Of a stretch of DNA of 64,000 bases, positions 60,833 through 64,000 are shown one piece after another. Each line of letters starts with the position of its first letter. Position 1 is the stretch's first letter. The DNA is from Cercozoa sp. M6MM (Eukaryota; Endomyxa: Ascetosporea): the NCBI GenBank assembly GCA_040357565.1, contig JBDODJ010000025.1; one strand, given 5' to 3'. A program made the position numbers and the translations under genes. Under the pieces are notes generated by a model that did not search any database, was not told the DNA's origin, and saw only the letters and a list, made by a program, of their open reading frames with translations.

Positions 60833-62932
60833 TTAAACAGCGCCGTAGCGAGGCTCCTCGCGATGGCCGAGCAGAAGCGGCTTGTCGACGCGCCGATCAT
60901 CCAGCACATCGACGTCGATCTCGACCAGGTTGGACGACGAGTCTGTTCGTGGCCTGTAAGAAGCGCGTTCGTCGAACGGTACGTCGCAGTGACGAGGCAG
61001 ACGGCGTTGCAGCAGAAAGGCTGTCAGGGCTATCAGCACACCCAGGAGACTGAACTGCCACCTGTTGGTGAGCGGGAAGAAGGCCCACCACTTGTCCTGC
61101 ATCAGTACAAACAGTTACACAGAAATATAAACCGGTTTAAACAAGAATGGTACATCGCGTAGCCAGCGTTTCTCTCGACTCAGAGTCCACTGGTAGATGG
61201 CAGCACCCACCAAAGGGCCCACACAGCGCGCGAAGGATGTTGCAGCCTGTGCGATGCCATTGGCTGTGCCTTTTTGTGCGTCAGGAACAGTGTTGTTGAT
61301 GAGCATCATGACACTCGTGAAACAGCCACCGCCCGAAGCGAACAGCAGCAGGAAGGAGAGCGCGCACACCACGGCAGCAGTCGTTGTATTCTCCGGTCGG
61401 TACAAACGGCCGCTGGAAGCTTCGAATGCCACCGGAACAATCAGCAGTGACAGGGCGAGCTACAAAAGTTCCAAAAGCAAATTTCCTGTTCAGTGCATCG
61501 CCTCGAGATCAAAGGTTACCGGAATAAGCGCGCGTGAGAAGGTGCGCACACAGCCGATACGCGCAATCACACGCGGAATCACAAACGTCAGCGACAGGAA
61601 GAGACCCAGACCACCACAGCCGAGAACAAGACCGATTCGTTGCTCGTCCCAGGCCAATCCACTGTCAACATCAGGGAGTTAGGCAATCAGGAACCTTCAA
61701 ACAAGAAGGCGAAGTACCTGTGCCGCCCAGGAGAGTCAGCACGCGGCAGTTGCGCAAACAGAGGAAAGCAGGTCTGCACGACGATGAACAGGAGTGCGCA
61801 CAGGGCATACTGTATCACCGAGATGCGCAGTTCCTGATTGCTGCCCAGATCGGTGACAACAACGTGCTTTTCTTCCGCTTCCGTTGTTTCTTGTTCCTCT
61901 TGGAACGAGGGGTCGTTCAGCATTAGGAACGACGGCGTCTCGGGTAGCAGGAACAACGCCGTTAGAAAAGCCAAGACTGGGGTGAGGTACAAAGATACAG
62001 AGGTTGTGGGGGTGGGGGAGGGGATGTGACATACACGCAATAGCAGCCGCAACGAGATTCGGAATGGCGAAAGGAAAGCGCTCCAAAAAGGTCTCGGGCG
62101 ACCGACCGTCGTACAGGTCGTGATCGGCCACCAACACGCCACCTAGCAACTGGAACGGGAGGGGTAAAGGGTACCAAGGGTAAAGCAACACACGAGTACA
62201 CACGAGTACCGGACCAGCCACGAGACCGACCGAGAATGACATGGACACGCCCGCAAAGGCGCGTGCTTGTTGACGGGCAGGCACAACCTCGGCCAGGTAG
62301 GTCTTGACAACACCGAGATTGCCGTTCAGCAGGCCTGCCACGGCACGTGCCACGAAACACCACTGCATGCACGCATTCTCAGTCAGTCTTGGCCAGTCCT
62401 CACAAAGTAGTGTACCGTAAGGGAAGGTGCCAAAGCAAAGCCAACAGCAGCGAGCGTGGTGCCCAGCAGTCCCATTCTGCGCTTTCAATTAGTCTAACAA
62501 TACAGAGTCGAAAGAACTGAGGTACAGCAGGATGGGCCGGCGTCCTTTCACGTCTGCGAATCGACCCCAAGTGTACCTGCAAAGAAGCGGGTCAAGAGGG
62601 TTGAAAGGGCATTGTAGTCACAACGTACGAGGAAGGAAACTGAGCAGCCGAGAAGATGGCAATCAAAAGGCCGACGTAGAGACCAATCTTTGGCTCTGTC
62701 GAGTCCTTGTCGAGGCCCAAATGAAACTTGACCAGGAAGGCCGCGTACGGTATGAGCTAAGTGTACAACGCGCTTTCCCCACCTCTTGCCAAAGCAGCTT
62801 CCCCATTCTCCCCATACAGTAAGCACAAAGCACCTGAGTGACAGTAAACGCCTCGCCGAATTGAATCGTGCAGAGCAAGACGGTCACTGCGATGAGTTTC
62901 GCACCCGCGAAGGTTTTACTTGGCGATCGCAT
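60833..62932 (-). CDS. major facilitator superfamily transporter, ZIFL-like
   Basis: Polytopic transporter of the drug:H+ antiporter type. Zinc-induced-facilitator-like proteins handle organic anions, metals or K+ in plants and fungi; the substrate here is unknown. It starts at ATG 62932 (MRSPSKTFAGAKL), then LIAVTVLLCTIQFGEAFTV (TM1) and LYVGLLIAIFSAAQFPSS. The family motif A follows as YTWGRFADVKGRRPILLYL. Then RAVAGLLNGNLGVVKTYLAE, RAFAGVSMSFSVGLVAGPVL and AFLTALFLLPETPSFLM, and an acidic central loop (QEEQETTEAEE). The C-terminal half reads ALCALLFIVVQTCFPLFAQL, VLGCGGLGLFLSLTFVIPRV, NTVPDAQKGTANGIAQAATS, FARCVGPLVGAAIYQW and FSLLGVLIALTAFLL. It ends in a cytosolic tail (HREEPRYGAV) at 60833. 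It is head-to-head with the gene at 63264. Confidence 0.9.
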
Positions 62933-63263
62933 CACAAACGCGCCGTATCAGGCATTTGCGCTGATTTAACCTGTTCTTAGTGCGGTACTGGCTCTTGAGA
63001 CGTCGACAGCGATCGCAAAGATTTTGCTTTAGCATTTGGTATCTTTGGACCAGTGCCGGACAGGATTGTGCCGCAGTGCGTGCACACGGCCCTCCGTCCC
63101 TGCACACAAAATGCAGATTTCCAGGTGGACTCACCAGGCTCGATCGCGCTAGACATTGTTTCAAGTGTAGTGCAGAGACGCAAAAGGCCGGCGGTTGTGG
63201 TTGTGGGGTGCCAACAAAGGGTCTCCAACAAAGGGTCTTCAAAGGGTCTTCTTGGTTGTCGCG
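62933..63263. promoter_or_regulatory. shared 5' region of two divergent genes, with a small tandem repeat
   Basis: 331 bases. At about 63214-63252 the unit CAAAGGGTCT(C/T)C recurs about three times, next to the plus-strand start. No exon was seen. Confidence 0.45.
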
Positions 63264-64000
63264 ATGTCTGCGCTGGCAAGCGCTCTGGTGGCGCAGGAGC
63301 AGTCGCGGGCAGTGCAGCAATCGCGAGGCTCCGTGCCGCGTCTGTCACTGCGACGCAGCCGCAGCCAGGTGGACTCAGTGAGTCACGAAGCACCACCATC
63401 GTTCACATCCTCGGCGCGTGTCTCAGCGACGAGTACGCGACCGTCTGCTTCAGCTGCGTCTTCTTCTGCCAACGTGCGTATGCCGCCAAAGTCGCAGCAC
63501 AAGCAGCTGCTCAAAAAGGTGAAGGCGCACTCGCACCGGCCGTCGTCAAAGCTTGCGATTTCGCTCGCCAAATCCGACTGGCAGAGCGACGATACTTCCA
63601 TGGTCTCTTGTTGTTTTTGTTGTTGTTTTTGCTTTTAACTGCGAAGGACTTGTGAAAGCAGGAGCCTGGGCCGCCGGTGGAAGCTGCTGACGACGACGAC
63701 GATGAGCACCAGTTCGTGGCGCACTCGCTGCCAACCACCAAGTCGCCGCCCTTTGCGACAATGGTACAGCTCTTTTGTTGCCCTTGTGTTTCCTTTGTGG
63801 CAGGTGTAGCTTTCATTCACTGTGCGTGTGTCTGTGCTGATGCAGGCGCGATCGCCCGTGCATACCTCGCGAAAGGCGCTGCCAATGGAGGTTGAAATGT
63901 GAGTTTCTCTTTGTCCCTGTGGACGAGGTGCGAGTTTACTAACTGACTGTTGTCGCAGAGCGCACGACGATTTTATGCTGCAGCTGCCGCGACGTCGCGT
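63264..64000 (+). CDS. Ser/Arg-rich protein, partial at window end
   Basis: Not recognised. From ATG 63264 (MSALASALVAQEQSRAV) the first exon encodes a Ser/Ala/Arg-rich region (SVPRLSLRRSRSQVDSVSHE, STRPSASAASSSANVRMP) and a Lys/His-rich stretch (KSQHKQLLKKVKAHSHRPSS). It ends near 63601 at ...SDDTSM. Downstream exons read EPGPPVEAADDDDDEHQFVA (from about 63661), ARSPVHTSRKALPMEVE (from about 63846), and AHDDFMLQLPRRR at the window edge. It probably encodes an intrinsically disordered nuclear or cytoskeletal regulator, judged by composition only. The 3' end is outside the window. Confidence 0.65.

Overview
This is nuclear DNA from an intron-dense eukaryotic microbe. Almost every gene is split by short introns of about 40 to 110 bases, and most single open frames in the window are exon fragments or shadows. 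I re-assembled genes exon by exon, checking splice phase, and the reconstructions give recognisable eukaryotic proteins with standard stop codons. The gene set includes RPL19, OGFOD1/Tpa1, proteasome RPN3, RPP30, PNKP, a PIF1-type helicase, a kinesin, a heterotrimeric G-alpha, an extended synaptotagmin, SLC25 carriers, an EDR2_C (DUF1336) protein, a ZIFL-type transporter and a free-methionine-sulfoxide reductase. EDR2_C together with G-alpha, and no animal, fungal or plant hallmark, suggests a protist (SAR-like or another algal/heterotrophic lineage). I cannot name the species.

Layout. 0.6-5.7 kb (-): a mitochondrial carrier and an E-Syt-like SMP/C2 protein. 6.1-9.2 kb (+): a secreted cysteine-rich protein fused to an ALK-type glycine-rich domain. 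9.6-10.6 kb (-): a coiled-coil protein. 11.0-14.7 kb (+): a GCK-type kinase with a C-terminal SAM domain. 15.1-15.7 kb (-): RPL19, divergent from OGFOD1 at 16.1-18.6 kb (+). 18.7-24.6 kb: a full-length, apparently intact non-LTR retrotransposon with a perfect 19-bp target-site duplication. 24.7-25.2 kb (-) and 25.9-27.2 kb (+): two unrecognised genes. 27.4-30.9 kb (+): a polytopic membrane protein. 31.1-34.7 kb (-): a PIF1-type helicase with PIP box, RanBP2-type zinc finger and SUMO-interacting motif. 35.1-40.9 kb (+): RPN3 and a kinesin. 41.3-42.8 kb (-): an SLC25A44-like carrier. 43.2-44.2 kb (+): RPP30, followed by a short relative of the retrotransposon's 3' end. 44.6-46.0 kb (-): EDR2_C protein. 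46.2-50.2 kb (+): PNKP and G-alpha. 50.9-52.3 kb (-): a paralogue of the 6.1-kb cysteine-rich gene. 52.8-60.3 kb (+): an FtsJ-type methyltransferase, fRMsr, and a large unrecognised signal-peptide protein. 60.8-62.9 kb (-): a ZIFL-type transporter. 63.3 kb to the end (+): a partial Ser-rich gene.

Nine gene pairs are head-to-head with 220-640 bases between start codons, so bidirectional promoters look like the rule here. Splice donors are unusual: 30 of 91 introns I reconstructed start with GTAC. Introns of three genes are built of CCCTTACCC-like pyrimidine repeats. The most novel-looking items are the paired cysteine-rich family with its glycine-rich fusion, the kinase-SAM protein carrying an RFEV motif, the LINE and its short relative, and the large secreted protein of unknown function.
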